Shown here one piece after another: positions 1 to 14,058 of a stretch of DNA of 64,000 nucleotides (positions are counted from its first letter, which is position 1; each line of letters begins with the position of its first letter). Source of the DNA: Prosapia bicincta (taxonomy: Eukaryota; Arthropoda; Insecta; Hemiptera; Cercopidae); contig JBAIZL010000006.1 of NCBI GenBank assembly GCA_036971475.1, forward strand, positions 138,249,231-138,313,230, given 5' to 3'. The position numbers and the translations under genes are program-made. The notes below the pieces were generated by a model. It searched no databases, was not told the DNA's origin, and saw only the letters and a list, made by a program, of their open reading frames with translations.

Positions 1-3000
1 TGACCTTCTGTGTTTAATAGTATCAGGTGTGTATACACTTCTTATTACATAGGCTACTTTGTCTGTGTGATAAACTATAGTCACTGTTACCAGCCTCTCC
101 ATGTTTCCATCTAATGACTTTCTGTGTTTAATAGTATCAGGTGTATTCACTTCTTATTACATATGCTACTTAGTCTAAGTAGTTAAGTATATTCACTGTT
201 ACCTACCTCTCCATGTTTCCTTCTCATGACTTCCTGTGTTTAATAGTATGAGGCGTGTAATCACTTCTTATTACATAGGCTACTTAGTCTAAGTTGTAGA
301 GTATACTCACTGTTACCAGCCTCTCCATGTTTCCATCTGATGACTTTCTGTGTTTAATAGTATCAGGTGTGTACTCACATCTTATTACATAGGCTACTTA
401 GTCTGAGTGGTAAAGTATAGGCACTTTTACCAGCCTCTCCATGTTTCCATCTGATGACTTTCTGTGTTTAATAGTATCAGGTGTGTATTCACTTCTTATT
501 ACATAGGCTACTTAGTCTAAGTGGTAGAGTATACTCACTGTTACCAGCCTCTCCATGTTTCCATCTGATGACTTTCTGTGTTTAATAGTATCAGGTGTGT
601 AATCACATCTTATTACATAGGCTACTTAGTCTAAGTAGTAAACTATACTCACTGTTACCAGCCTCTCCATGTTTGTTTCTCATGACTTTCTGTGTTTAAT
701 AGTATCAGGTGTGTATTTACTTCTTATTATATAGGCTACTTAGTCTAAGTAGTAAAGTATACTCACTGTTACCAGCCTCTCCATGTTTCCTTCTCATGAC
801 TTTCTGTGTTTAATAGTATCAGGCGTGTATTCACTTCTTATTACATAGGCTACTTAGTCTAAGTGGTAGAGTATACTCACTTATACCAGCCTCTCAATGT
901 TTCCATCTAATGACTCTGTGTTTAATAGTATCAGGCGCGTATACACTTCTTATTACATAGGCTACTTAGTCTAAGTAGTTAAGTATACTCACTGTTACCA
1001 GCCTCTCCATGTTTCTATCTGGCGACTTTCTGTGTTTAATATTATCAGGTGTGTATTCACTTCTTATTACATAGGCTACTTAGTCTGAGTGGTGAACTAT
1101 AGTCACTGTTACCAGCCTCTCCATGTTTCTATCTGATGACTTTCTGTGTGTAATAGTATAAGGTTTGTATTCACATATTATTACATAGGCTACTTAGTCT
1201 GAGTGGCAAAGTATAGTTACTGTTACCAGCCTCTCCATGTTTCCATCTGATGACTTTCTGTGTTTAATAGTATCAGGTGTGTATTCACATCTTATTACAT
1301 AGGCTACTTAGTCTGAGTGGTAAACTATAGTTACTGTTACCAGCCTCTCCATGTTTCCATCTGATGACTTTCTGTGTTTAATAGTATCAGGTGTGTATTC
1401 ACATCTTATTACATAGGCTAATTAGTCTGAGTAGTAAAGAATACTCACTGTTACCAGACTCTTCATGTTTCCATCTGTTGAGTTTCTGTGTTAATAATAT
1501 TATCAGGTGTTAATGCACTTCTTATTATATAGGCTACTTAGTCTAAGTGGTAAAGTATAGTAACTGTTACCAGTCTCTCCATGTTTCCATCTGATTACTT
1601 TCTGTGGTTAATAGTATCAGGTGTGGATTCACTTCTTAATTCATAGGCTACTTAGTCTGAGTGGTAAACTATAGTCACTGTTACCAGCCTCTCCGTGTTT
1701 CCATCTGATGACTTTCTGTGTGTAATAGTATAAGGTGTGTACTCACTTCTTATTACATAGGCTACCTAGTCTGAGTGGTAAATTATACTTACTGTTACCA
1801 GCCTCTCCATGTTTCCATCTAATGATTTTCTGTGTTTAATATTATCAGGTGTATATGAACTTCTTATTACATACGCTACTTAGTCTCAGTAGTAAAGTAT
1901 AGTCACTGTTACCAGCCTCTCCATGTTTCCATCTGATGACTTTCTGTGTCTAATAGTATCAGGTGTGTATTCACATCTTATTACATAGGCTACTTAGTCC
2001 GAGTGGTAAAGTATAGTCACTGTTACCAGCCTCTCCATGTTTCCATCTAACGACTTTCTGTGTTTAATAGTATCAGGTGTATTCACTTCTTATTACATAG
2101 GCTACTTAGTCTGAGTGGGAAAGTATAGTCACTGTTACCAGCCTCTCCATGTTTCCATCTGATGACTTTCTGTGTTTAATAGTATCAGGTGTTTATGCAC
2201 TTCTTGTTACATAGACTACTTAGTCTGAGTGGTAAACTATAGTCACTGTTACCAGCCTCTCCATGTTTCCATCTAATGTCTTTCTGTGTTTAATAGTATC
2301 AGGTGTGTATTCACTTCTTATTATATAGGCTACTTATTCTAAGTAGTAAAGTATACTCACTGTTACCAGCCTCTCCATGTTTCCTTCTCATGACCTTCTG
2401 TGTTTAATAGTATCAGGTGTGTATACACTTCTTATTACATAGGCTACTTAATCTGAGTGGTAAAGTATAGTCACTGTTACCAGCCTCTCCATGTTTCCAT
2501 CTGATGACTTTCTGTGTCTAATATTATCAGGTGTGTATTCACATCTTATTACATAGGCTACTTAGACTGAGTGGTAAAGTATAGTCGTTGTTACCAGCCT
2601 CTCCATGTTTCCATCTAATGACTTTCTGTGTTTAATAGTATCAGGTGTATTCACTTCCTAATACATAGGCTACTTACTCTGAGTGGCAAAGTATAGTCAC
2701 TGTTACCAGCCTCTCCATGTTTCCATCTGATGACTTTCTGTGTCTAATATTATCAGGTGTGTATTCACATCTTATTACATAGGCTACTTAGACTGAGTGG
2801 TAAAGTATAGTCACTGTTACCAGCCTCTCCATGTTTCCATCTAATGACTTTCTGTGTTTAATAGTATCAGGTGTATTCACTTCTTATTACATAGGCTACT
2901 TACTCTGAGTGGCAAAGTATAGTCACTGTTACCAGCCTCTCCATGTTTCCATCTTATGACTTTCTGTGTGTAATAGTATCAGGTGTGTATTCACTTCTTA

Positions 3001-6000
3001 TTACCTTGCCTACTTAGTATGAGTGGTAAAGTATAGTCACTGTTACCAGCCTCTCCATGTTTCCATCTTATGACTTTCTGTGTGTAATAGTATCAGGTGT
3101 ATTCACTTCTTATTACATAGGCTACTTAGTCTGAGTGGTAAAGTATAGTCACTGTTACCAGCCTCTCCATGTTTCTATCTGATCACTTTCTGTGTTTCAT
3201 ATTATCAGGTGTGTATTCACATCTTATTACATAGGCTACTTAGTTTGAGTGGTAAAGTATACTCACTGTTACCTGTCTCTCCATATTTCCTTCTTATGGC
3301 TTTCTGTGTTTAATGGTATCAGGTGTATTCACTTCTTATTACATAGGCTACTTAGTCTGAGTGGTGAACTATAGTCACTGTTACCAGCCTCTCCATGTTT
3401 CTATCTGATGACTTTCTGTGTGTAATAGTATAAGGTTTGTATTCACATATTATTACATAGGCTACTTAGTCTGAGTGGCAAAGTATAGTTACTGTTACCA
3501 GCCTCTCCATGTTTCTATCTGATCACTTTCTGTGTTTCATATTATCAGGTGTGTATTCACATCTTATTACATAGGCTACTTAGTTTGAGTGGTAAAGTAT
3601 ACTCACTGTTACCTGTCTCTCCATATTTCCTTCTTATGGCTTTCTGTGTTTAATGGTATCAGGTGTATTCACTTCTTATTACATAGGCTACTTAGTCTGA
3701 GTGGTAAAGTATAGGCACTTTTACCAGCCTCTCCATGTTTCCATCTGATGACTTTCTGTGTTTAATAGTATCAGGTGTGTATTCACTTCTTATTACATAG
3801 GCTACTTAGTCTAAGTGGTAGAGTATACTCACTGTTACCAGCCTCTCCATGTTTCCATCTGATGACTTTCTGTGTTTAATAGTATCAGGTGTGTATACAC
3901 TTCTTATTACATAGGCTACTTAATCTGAGTGGTAAAGTATAGTCACTGTTACCAGCCTCTCCATGTTTCCATCTGATGACTTTCTGTGTCTAATATTATC
4001 AGGTGTGTATTCACATCTTATTACATAGGCTACTTAGACTGAGTGGTAAAGTATAGTCGTTGTTACCAGCCTCTCCATGTTTCCATCTAATGACTTTCTG
4101 TGTTTAATAGTATCAGGTGTATTCACTTCCTAATACATAGGCTACTTACTCTGAGTGGCAAAGTATAGTCACTGTTACCAGCCTCTCCATGTTTCCATCT
4201 GATGACTTTCTGTGTCTAATATTATCAGGTGTGTATTCACATCTTATTACATAGGCTACTTAGACTGAGTGGCAAAGTATAGTCACTGTTACCAGCCTCT
4301 CCATGTTTCCATCTTATGACTTTCTGTGTGTAATAGTATCAGGTGTGTATTCACTTCTTATTACCTTGCCTACTTAGTATGAGTGGTAAAGTATAGTCAC
4401 TGTTACCAGCCTCTCCATGTTTCCATCTTATGACTTTCTGTGTGTAATAGTATCAGGTGTATTCACTTCTTATTACATAGGCTACTTAGTCTGAGTGGTA
4501 AAGTATAGTCACTGTTACCAGCCTCTCCATGTTTCTATCTGATCACTTTCTGTGTTTCATATTATCAGGTGTGTATTCACATCTTATTACATAGGCTACT
4601 TAGTTTGAGTGGTAAAGTATACTCACTGTTACCTGTCTCTCCATATTTCCTTCTTATGGCTTTCTGTGTTTAATGGTATCAGGTGTATACACTTCTTATT
4701 ACATAGGCTACTTAGTCTGAGTGGCAAAGTATAGTCACTGTTACCAGCCTCTCCATGTTTCCATCTGATGACTTTCTGTGTTTAATAGTATCAGGTATGT
4801 ATTCACATCTTATTACATAGGCTACTTAGTCTGAGTGGTAAACTATAGTCACTGTTACCAGCCTCTCCATGTTTCCATCTAATGACTTTCTGTGTTTAAT
4901 AGTATCAGGTGTGTATTCACTTCTTATTATATAGGCTACTTTGTCTGTGTGATAAACTATAGTCACTGTTACCAGCCTCTCCATGTTTCCATCTAATGAC
5001 TTTCTGTGTTTAATAGTATCAGGTGTATTCACTTCTTATTACATATGCTACTTAGTCTAAGTAGTTAAGTATATTCACTGTTACCAGCCTCTCCATGTTT
5101 CCTTCTCATGACCTTCTGTGTTTAATAGTATCAGGTGTGTATACACTTCTTATTACATAGGCTACTTTGTCTGTGTGATAAACTATAGTCACTGTTACCA
5201 GCCTCTCCATGTTTCCATCTAATGACTTTCTGTGTTTAATAGTATCAGGTGTATTCACTTCTTATTACATATGCTACTTAGTCTAAGTAGTTAAGTATAT
5301 TCACTGTTACCTACCTCTCCATGTTTCCTTCTCATGACTTCCTGTGTTTAATAGTATGAGGCGTGTAATCACTTCTTATTACATAGGCTACTTAGTCTAA
5401 GTTGTAGAGTATACTCACTGTTACCAGCCTCTCCATGTTTCCATCTACTGACTTTCTGTGTTTAATATTATCAGGTGTTTATGGACTTCTTATTACATAG
5501 GCTACTTAGTCTGAGTGGTAAAGTATATTTATTGTTACCAGCCTCTCCATGTTTCCATCTGATGACTATCTGTGTTTAATAGTATCAGCTGTGTATTCAC
5601 ATGTTATTACATAGGCTACTTAGTGTGAGTGGTAAACTATAGTCACTGTTACAAGCCTCTCCATGTTTCCATCTAACGACTTTCTGTGTTTAATAGTATC
5701 AGGTGTGTATTCACTTCTTATTATATAGGCTACTTAGTCTAAGTAGTAAAGAATACTCACTGTTACCAGCCTCTCCATGTTTCCTTCTCATGACTTTCTG
5801 TGTTTAATAGTATCAGGTGTGTATTTACTTCTTATTATATAGGCTACTTAGTCTAAGTAGTAAAGTATACTCACTGTTACCAGCCTCTCCATGTTTCCTT
5901 CTCATGACTTTCTGTGTTTAATAGTATCAGGCGTGTATTCACTTCTTATTACATAGGCTACTTAGTCTAAGTGGTAGAGTATACTCACTTATACCAGCCT

Positions 6001-9000
6001 CTCAATGTTTCCATCTAATGACTCTGTGTTTAATAGTATCAGGCGCGTATACACTTCTTATTACATAGGCTACTTAGTCTAAGTAGTTAAGTATACTCAC
6101 TGTTACCAGCCTCTCCATGTTTCTATCTGGCGACTTTCTGTGTTTAATATTATCAGGTGTGTATTCACTTCTTATTACATAGGCTACTTAGTCTGAGTGG
6201 TGAACTATAGTCACTGTTACCAGCCTCTCCATGTTTCTATCTGATGACTTTCTGTGTGTAATAGTATAAGGTTTGTATTCACATATTATTACATAGGCTA
6301 CTTAGTCTGAGTGGCAAAGTATAGTTACTGTTACCAGCCTCTCCATGTTTCCATCTGATGACTTTCTGTGTTTAATAGTATCAGGTGTGTATTCACATCT
6401 TATTACATAGGCTACTTAGTCTGAGTGGTAAACTATAGTTACTGTTACCAGCCTCTCCATGTTTCCATCTGATGACTTTCTGTGTTTAATAGTATCAGGT
6501 GTGTATTCACATCTTATTACATAGGCTAATTAGTCTGAGTAGTAAAGAATACTCACTGTTACCAGACTCTTCATGTTTCCATCTGTTGAGTTTCTGTGTT
6601 AATAATATTATCAGGTGTTAATGCACTTCTTATTATATAGGCTACTTAGTCTAAGTGGTAAAGTATAGTAACTGTTACCAGTCTCTCCATGTTTCCATCT
6701 GATTACTTTCTGTGGTTAATAGTATCAGGTGTGGATTCACTTCTTAATTCATAGGCTACTTAGTCTGAGTGGTAAACTATAGTCACTGTTACCAGCCTCT
6801 CCGTGTTTCCATCTGATGACTTTCTGTGTGTAATAGTATAAGGTGTGTACTCACTTCTTATTACATAGGCTACCTAGTCTGAGTGGTAAATTATACTTAC
6901 TGTTACCAGCCTCTCCATGTTTCCATCTAATGATTTTCTGTGTTTAATATTATCAGGTGTATATGAACTTCTTATTACATACGCTACTTAGTCTCAGTAG
7001 TAAAGTATAGTCACTGTTACCAGCCTCTCCATGTTTCCATCTGATGACTTTCTGTGTCTAATAGTATCAGGTGTGTATTCACATCTTATTACATAGGCTA
7101 CTTAGTCCGAGTGGTAAAGTATAGTCACTGTTACCAGCCTCTCCATGTTTCCATCTAACGACTTTCTGTGTTTAATAGTATCAGGTGTATTCACTTCTTA
7201 TTACATAGGCTACTTAGTCTGAGTGGCAAAGTATAGTCACTGTTACCAGCCTCTCCATGTTTCCATCTGATGACTTTCTGTGTTTAATAGTATCAGGTGT
7301 ATTCACTTCTTATTACATAGGCTACTTAGTCCGAGTGGTAAAGTATAGTCACTGTTACCAGCCTCTCCATGTTTCCATCTAACGACTTTCTGTGTTTAAT
7401 AGTATCAGGTGTATTCACTTCTTATTACATAGGCTACTTAGTCTGAGTGGCAAAGTATAGTCACTGTTACCAGCCTCTCCATGTTTCCATCTGATGACTT
7501 TCTGTGTTTAATAGTATCAGGTGTGTATTCACATCTTATTACATAGACTACTTAGTCTGAGTGGTAAACTATAGTCACTGTTACCAGCCTCTCCATGTTT
7601 CCATCTAATGTCTTTCTGTGTTTAATAGTATCAGGTGTGTATTCACTTCTTATTATATAGGCTACTTATTCTAAGTAGTAAAGTATACTCACTGTTACCA
7701 GCCTCTCCATGTTTCCTTCTCATGACCTTCTGTGTTTAATAGTATCAGGTGTGTATACACTTCTTATTACATAGGCTACTTAATCTGAGTGGTAAAGTAT
7801 AGTCACTGTTACCAGCCTCTCCATGTTTCCATCTGATGACTTTCTGTGTCTAATATTATCAGGTGTGTATTCACATCTTATTACATAGGCTACTTAGACT
7901 GAGTGGTAAAGTATAGTCGTTGTTACCAGCCTCTCCATGTTTCCATCTAATGACTTTCTGTGTTTAATAGTATCAGGTGTATTCACTTCCTAATACATAG
8001 GCTACTTACTCTGAGTGGCAAAGTATAGTCACTGTTACCAGCCTCTCCATGTTTCCATCTGATGACTTTCTGTGTCTAATATTATCAGGTGTGTATTCAC
8101 ATCTTATTACATAGGCTACTTAGACTGAGTGGTAAAGTATAGTCACTGTTACCAGCCTCTCCATGTTTCCATCTAATGACTTTCTGTGTTTAATAGTATC
8201 AGGTGTATTCACTTCTTATTACATAGGCTACTTACTCTGAGTGGCAAAGTATAGTCACTGTTACCAGCCTCTCCATGTTTCCATCTTATGACTTTCTGTG
8301 TGTAATAGTATCAGGTGTGTATTCACTTCTTATTACCTTGCCTACTTAGTATGAGTGGTAAAGTATAGTCACTGTTACCAGCCTCTCCATGTTTCCATCT
8401 TATGACTTTCTGTGTGTAATAGTATCAGGTGTATTCACTTCTTATTACATAGGCTACTTAGTCTGAGTGGTAAAGTATAGTCACTGTTACCAGCCTCTCC
8501 ATGTTTCTATCTGATCACTTTCTGTGTTTCATATTATCAGGTGTGTATTCACATCTTATTACATAGGCTACTTAGTTTGAGTGGTAAAGTATACTCACTG
8601 TTACCTGTCTCTCCATATTTCCTTCTTATGGCTTTCTGTGTTTAATGGTATCAGGTGTATTCACTTCTTATTACATAGGCTACTTAGTCTGAGTGGTGAA
8701 CTATAGTCACTGTTACCAGCCTCTCCATGTTTCTATCTGATGACTTTCTGTGTGTAATAGTATAAGGTTTGTATTCACATATTATTACATAGGCTACTTA
8801 GTCTGAGTGGCAAAGTATAGTTACTGTTACCAGCCTCTCCATGTTTCTATCTGATCACTTTCTGTGTTTCATATTATCAGGTGTGTATTCACATCTTATT
8901 ACATAGGCTACTTAGTTTGAGTGGTAAAGTATACTCACTGTTACCTGTCTCTCCATATTTCCTTCTTATGGCTTTCTGTGTTTAATGGTATCAGGTGTAT

Positions 9001-9020
9001 TCACTTCTTATTACATAGGC
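1..9020. repeat. Higher-order duplication in satellite A (5108-bp offset)
   Basis: Positions 1-335 match 5109-5443, and 661-2150 match about 5769-7258 at the same 5108-bp offset, including rare private variants (AGGCGCGTATACAC at 933 and 6041). Between them, 340-660 and 5448-5768 have equal length but different monomers. After 7258 the second copy has two extra monomers (offset becomes 5332). A smaller internal duplication (offset ~1472) links about 2390-3300 with 3880-4700. This is a mosaic of unequal exchange and patch-wise conversion. Confidence 0.85.
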
Positions 9021-12000
9021 TACTTAGTCTGAGTGGTGAACTATAGTCACTGTTACCAGCCTCTCCATGTTTCCATCTGATGACTTTCTGTGTTTAATAG
9101 TATCATGTGTGTATTCACATCTTATTACATAGGCTACTTAGTCTGAGTGGTAAACTATAGTCACTGTTACCAGCCTCTCCATGTTTCCGTCTAATGACTT
9201 TCTGTGTTTAATAGTATCAGCTGTATTCACTTCTTATTACATAGGCTACTTAGTCTAAGTAGTTAAATATACTCACTGTTACCAGCCTCTCCATGTTTCC
9301 ATCTGATGACTTTCTGTGTTTAATAGTATCATGTGTGTATTCACATCTTATTACATAGGCTACTTAGTCTGAGTGGTAAACTATAGTCACTGTTACCAGC
9401 CTCTCCATGTTTCCGTCTAATGACTTTCTGTGTTTAATAGTATCAGCTGTATTCACTTCTTATTACATAGGCTACTTAGTCTAAGTAGTTAAATATACTC
9501 ACTGTTACCAGCCTCTCCATGTTTCCAGGTGATGACTTTCTATGTTTAATAGTATCAGGTGTGTAATCACATCTTATTACATATGCTACTCATTCTAAGT
9601 AGTAAACTATACTCACTGTTACCAGCCTCTCCATGTTTCATTCTCATGACTTTCTGTGTTTAATAGTATTAGGTGTGTTTTCACTTCTTATTATATAGGC
9701 TACTTATTCTAAGTAGTAAAGTATACACACTGTTACCAGCCTCTCCATGTTTCCTTCTCATGACTTTCTGTGTTTAATAGTATAAGGTGTGTATTCACTT
9801 ATTATTACATAGGGTACTTAGTCTGAGTGGTAAAGTATAGTCACTGTTACCAGCCTCTCCATGTTTTTATCTGATGACTTTCTGTGTTTCATATTATCAG
9901 GTGTGTATTCACATCTTATTACATAGGCTACTTAGTTTGAGTGGTAAAGTATACTCACTGTTACCTGCCTCTCCATGTTTCCATCTCATGGCTTTTTGTG
10001 TTTAATGGTTTCAGGTGCATTCACTTCTTATTACATAAGCTACTTAGTCTTAGTGCTAAAGTATAGTCTTTGTTACCAGACTCTCCATGATTCCACCTAA
10101 TGACTTTCTGTGTTTAATATTATCAGGTGTTTATGCACTTCTTATTACCTAGGCTAATTAGTCTGAGTAGTAAAGAATACTCACTGTTACCAGCCTCTTC
10201 GTGTTTCCATCTGATGATTTTCTGTGTTAATAATATTATCAGGTGTTAATGCACTTCTTATTATATAGGCTACTTAGTCTAAGTGGTAAATTATACAAAC
10301 TGTTACCAGCCTCTCCATGTTTCCATCTAATGACTTTCTGTGTTTAATATTATCAGGTGTATATGCACTTCTTATTACATAGGCTACTTAGTCTGAGTGG
10401 CAAAGTATAGTCACTGTTACCAGCCTCTCCATGTTTCCATCTGATGACTTTCTGTGTTTAATAGTATCAGGTGTGTAATCACATCTTATTACATAGGCTA
10501 CTTAGTCTGAGTGGCAAAGTATAGTCACTGTTACCAGCCTCTCCATGTTTCCATCTGATGACTTTCTGTGTTTAATAGTATCAGGTGTTTATGCACTTCT
10601 TGTTACATAGGCTACTTAGTCTGAGTGGCAAAGTATAGTCACTGTTACCAGCCTCTCCATGTTTCCATCTGATTACTTTCTGTGGTTAATAGTATCAGGT
10701 GTGGATTCACTTCTTAATTCATAGGCTACTTAGTCTGAGTGGTAAACTATAGTCACTGTTACCAGCCTCTCCATGTTTCCATCTGATGTCTTTCTGTGTG
10801 TAATAGTATAAGGTGTGTACTCACTTCTTATTACATAGGCTACTTAGTCTGAGTGGTAAATTATACTTACTGTTACCAGCCTCTCCATGTTTCCATCTAA
10901 TGACTTTCTGTGTTTAATATTATCAGGTGTATATGCACTTCTTATTACTTAGGCTACTTAGTCTCAGTAGTAAAATATAGTCACTGTTACCAGCCTGTCC
11001 ATGTTTCCATCTGATGACTTTCTGTGTCTAATAGTATCAGGTGTGTATTCATATCTTATTACATAGGCTACTTTTTCTGAGTGGTAAAGTATAGTCACTG
11101 TTACCAGCCTCTCCATGTTTCCATCTAATGACTTTTGTGTTTAATAGTATCAGGTGTATTCACTTCTTATTACATAGGCTACTTAGTCTGAGTGGCAAAC
11201 TATAGGCACTGTTACCAGCCTCTCCATGTTTCCATCTGATGACTGTCTGTGTTTAATAGTATCAGGTGTGTATTCACTTCTTATTACATAGGCTACTTAG
11301 TATAAGTAGTAAAGTATACTCACTGTTACCAGCCCCTCCATGTTTCCTTCTCATGACTTTCTGTGTTTAATAGTATCAGGCGTGTATCCACTTCTTATTA
11401 CATATGCTACTTCGTCTAAGTGGTAGAGTATACTCATTGTTACCAGCCTCTCCATGTTTCCATCTGATGACTTTCTGTGTTTAATAGTATCAGGGGCGTA
11501 TACACTTCTTATTACATAGGCTACTTAATCTGAGTGGTAAAGTATAGTCACTGTTACCAGCCTCTCCAAGTTTCTATCTGGCGTCTTTCTGTGTTTAATA
11601 TTACCAGGTGTGTATTCACTTCTTATTACATAGGCTACTTAATCTGAGTGGTAAAGTATAGTCACTATTACCAGCCTCTCCATGTTTCCATCTGATGACT
11701 TTCTGTGTCTAATATTATCAAGTGTGTATTCACATCTTATTACATAGGCTACTTAGACTGAGTGGCAAAGTATAGTCACTGTTACCAGCCTCTCCATGTT
11801 TCCATCTTATGACTTTCTGTGTGTACTAGTATCAGGTGTGTATTCACTTCTTATTACCTTGCCTACTTAGTATGAGTGGTAAAGTATAGTCACTGTTACC
11901 AGCCTCTCCATGTTTCTATCTGATCACTTTCTGTGTTTCATATTATCAGGTGTGTATTCACATCTTATTACATAGGCTACTTAGTTTGAGTGGTAAAGTA

Positions 12001-14058
12001 TACTCACTGTTACCTGCCTCTCCATATTTCCTTCTTATGGCTTTCTGTGTTTAATGGTATCAGGTGTATTCACTTCTTATACTTAGGCTACTTAGTCTGA
12101 GTACTAAAGTATAGTCTTTGTTAAAAGCCTCTCCATGATTCCATCTAATGACTTCCTGTGTTTAATATTATCAGGTGTTTATGCACTTCTTATTACCTAG
12201 GCTACTTAGTCTGAGTAGTAAAGAATACTCACTGTTACCAGCCTCTTCATGTTTCCATCTGATGAGTTTCTGTGTTAATAATATTATCAGGTGTTAATGC
12301 ACTTCTTATTATATAGGCTACTTAGTCTGAGTGGTAAAGTATAGTCACTGTTACCAGCCTCTCCATGTTTCTATCTGATTACTTTCTGTGTTTAATAGTA
12401 TCAGGTGTGTATTCACTTCTTATAACATAGGCTACTTAGTCTGAGTGGTAAATTATACTTACTGTTACCAGCCTCTCCATGTTTCCATCTAATGACTTTC
12501 TGTGTTTAATATTATCAGGTGTATATGCACTTCTTATTACATAGGCTACTTAGTCTGAGTAGTAAAAAATAGTCACGGTTACCAGCCTCTCCATGTTTCC
12601 ATCTGATGACTTTCTGTGTCTAATAGAATCAGGTGTGAATTCACATCTTATTACATAGGCTACTTAGTCTGAGTGGTAAATTATAGTCACTGTTACCAGC
12701 CTCTCCATGTTTCCATCTAATGACTTTCTGTGTTAATAGTATCAGGTGTATTCACTTCTTATTACATAGGCTACTTAGTCTGAGTGGCAAAGTATAGTCA
12801 CTGTTACCTGCCTCTCCATGTTTCCATCTGATGACTTTCTGTGTTTAATAGTATCAGGTGTGTAATCACATCTTATTACATAGGCTACTTAGTCTGAGTG
12901 GCAAAGTATAGTCACTGTTACCAGCCTCTCCATGTTTCCATCTGATGACTTTCTGTGTTTAATAGTATCAGGTGTTTATGCACTTCTTGTTACATAGGCT
13001 ACTTAGTCTGAGTGGCAATAGTATAGTCACTGTTACCAGCCTCTCCATGTTTCCATCTGATGACTGTCTGTGTTTAATAGTATCAGGTGTGTATTCACTT
13101 CTTATTACATAGGCTACTTAGTCTAAGTAGTAAAGTATACTCACTGTTACCAGCCTCTCCATGTTTCCTTCTCATGACTTTCTGTGTTTAATAGTATCAG
13201 GTGTGTATTCACTTCTTATTACCTTGGCTAATTAGTCTAAGTAGTAAAGTATAGTCACTGTTACCAGCCTCTCCATGTTTCCATCTGACGACTGTCTGTG
13301 TTTAATAGTATCAGGTGTGTATTTACTTCTTATTACATAGGCTACATAGTCTAAGTAATAAAGTATACTCACTGTTACCAGCCTTTCCATGTTTCTTCTC
13401 ATGACGTTTTGTGCTTAATAGTATCATGTGTGTATTCACTTCTTATTACATAGGCTACTTAGTCTAAGTAGTAAAGTATACTCACTGTTACCAGAGTCTC
13501 CATGTTTCCTTCTCATGACTTTCTGTGTTTAATAGTATCAGGTGTGTATTCACTTCTTATTACCTTGGCTACTTAGTCTAAGTAGTAAAGTATACTCACT
13601 GTTACCAGCCTCTCCATGTTTCCATCTGATGACTTTCTGTGTTTAATAGTATCAGCTGTGTATTCACATGTTATTACATAGGCTACTTAGTGTGAGTGGT
13701 AAACTATAGTCACTGTTACAAGCCTCTCCATGTTTCCATCTAACGACTTTCTGTGTTTAATAGTATCAGGTGTGTATTCACTTCTTATTATATAGGCTAC
13801 TTAGTCTAAGTAGTAAAGAATACTCACTGTTACCAGCCTCTCCATGTTTCCTTCTCATGACTTTCTGTGTTTAATAGTATCAGGCGTGTATTCACTTCTC
13901 ATTACATAGGCTACTTAGTCTGAGTGGTAAAGTATAGTCATTGTTAAAAGCCTCTCCATGTTTCCATGTAATGACTTTCCTGTGTTTAATAGTATCAGGT
14001 GTATTCACTTCTTATTACATAGGCTACTTACTCTTAGTGGCAAAGTATAGTCACTGTT
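1..14058. repeat. Satellite A, ~114-bp tandem array
   Basis: Head-to-tail monomers of about 112-116 bp (mostly 114) fill the first 14 kb, roughly 120 copies, all in one orientation. Each monomer contains the landmarks TTACATAGGCTACTTAGTCT, CACTGTTACCAGCCTCTCC and ACTTTCTGTGTTTAATAGTA in that order. Monomers differ by point changes and a 2-bp indel (GTGTGTATTCAC or GTGTATTCAC). No coding potential beyond short chance frames; a 68-codon minus frame near 4.8-5.0 kb just repeats the monomer. I see no similarity to satellite B. Satellite class and chromosomal position (centromeric, subtelomeric) cannot be told from sequence alone. Confidence 0.97.

Noticed and set aside
1..14058. CTGATGA in satellite A monomers as a hammerhead core
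   Set aside because: CTGATGA is frequent, but no GAAA follows at a suitable distance on the same strand and no stem II can be drawn, so it is not a ribozyme.
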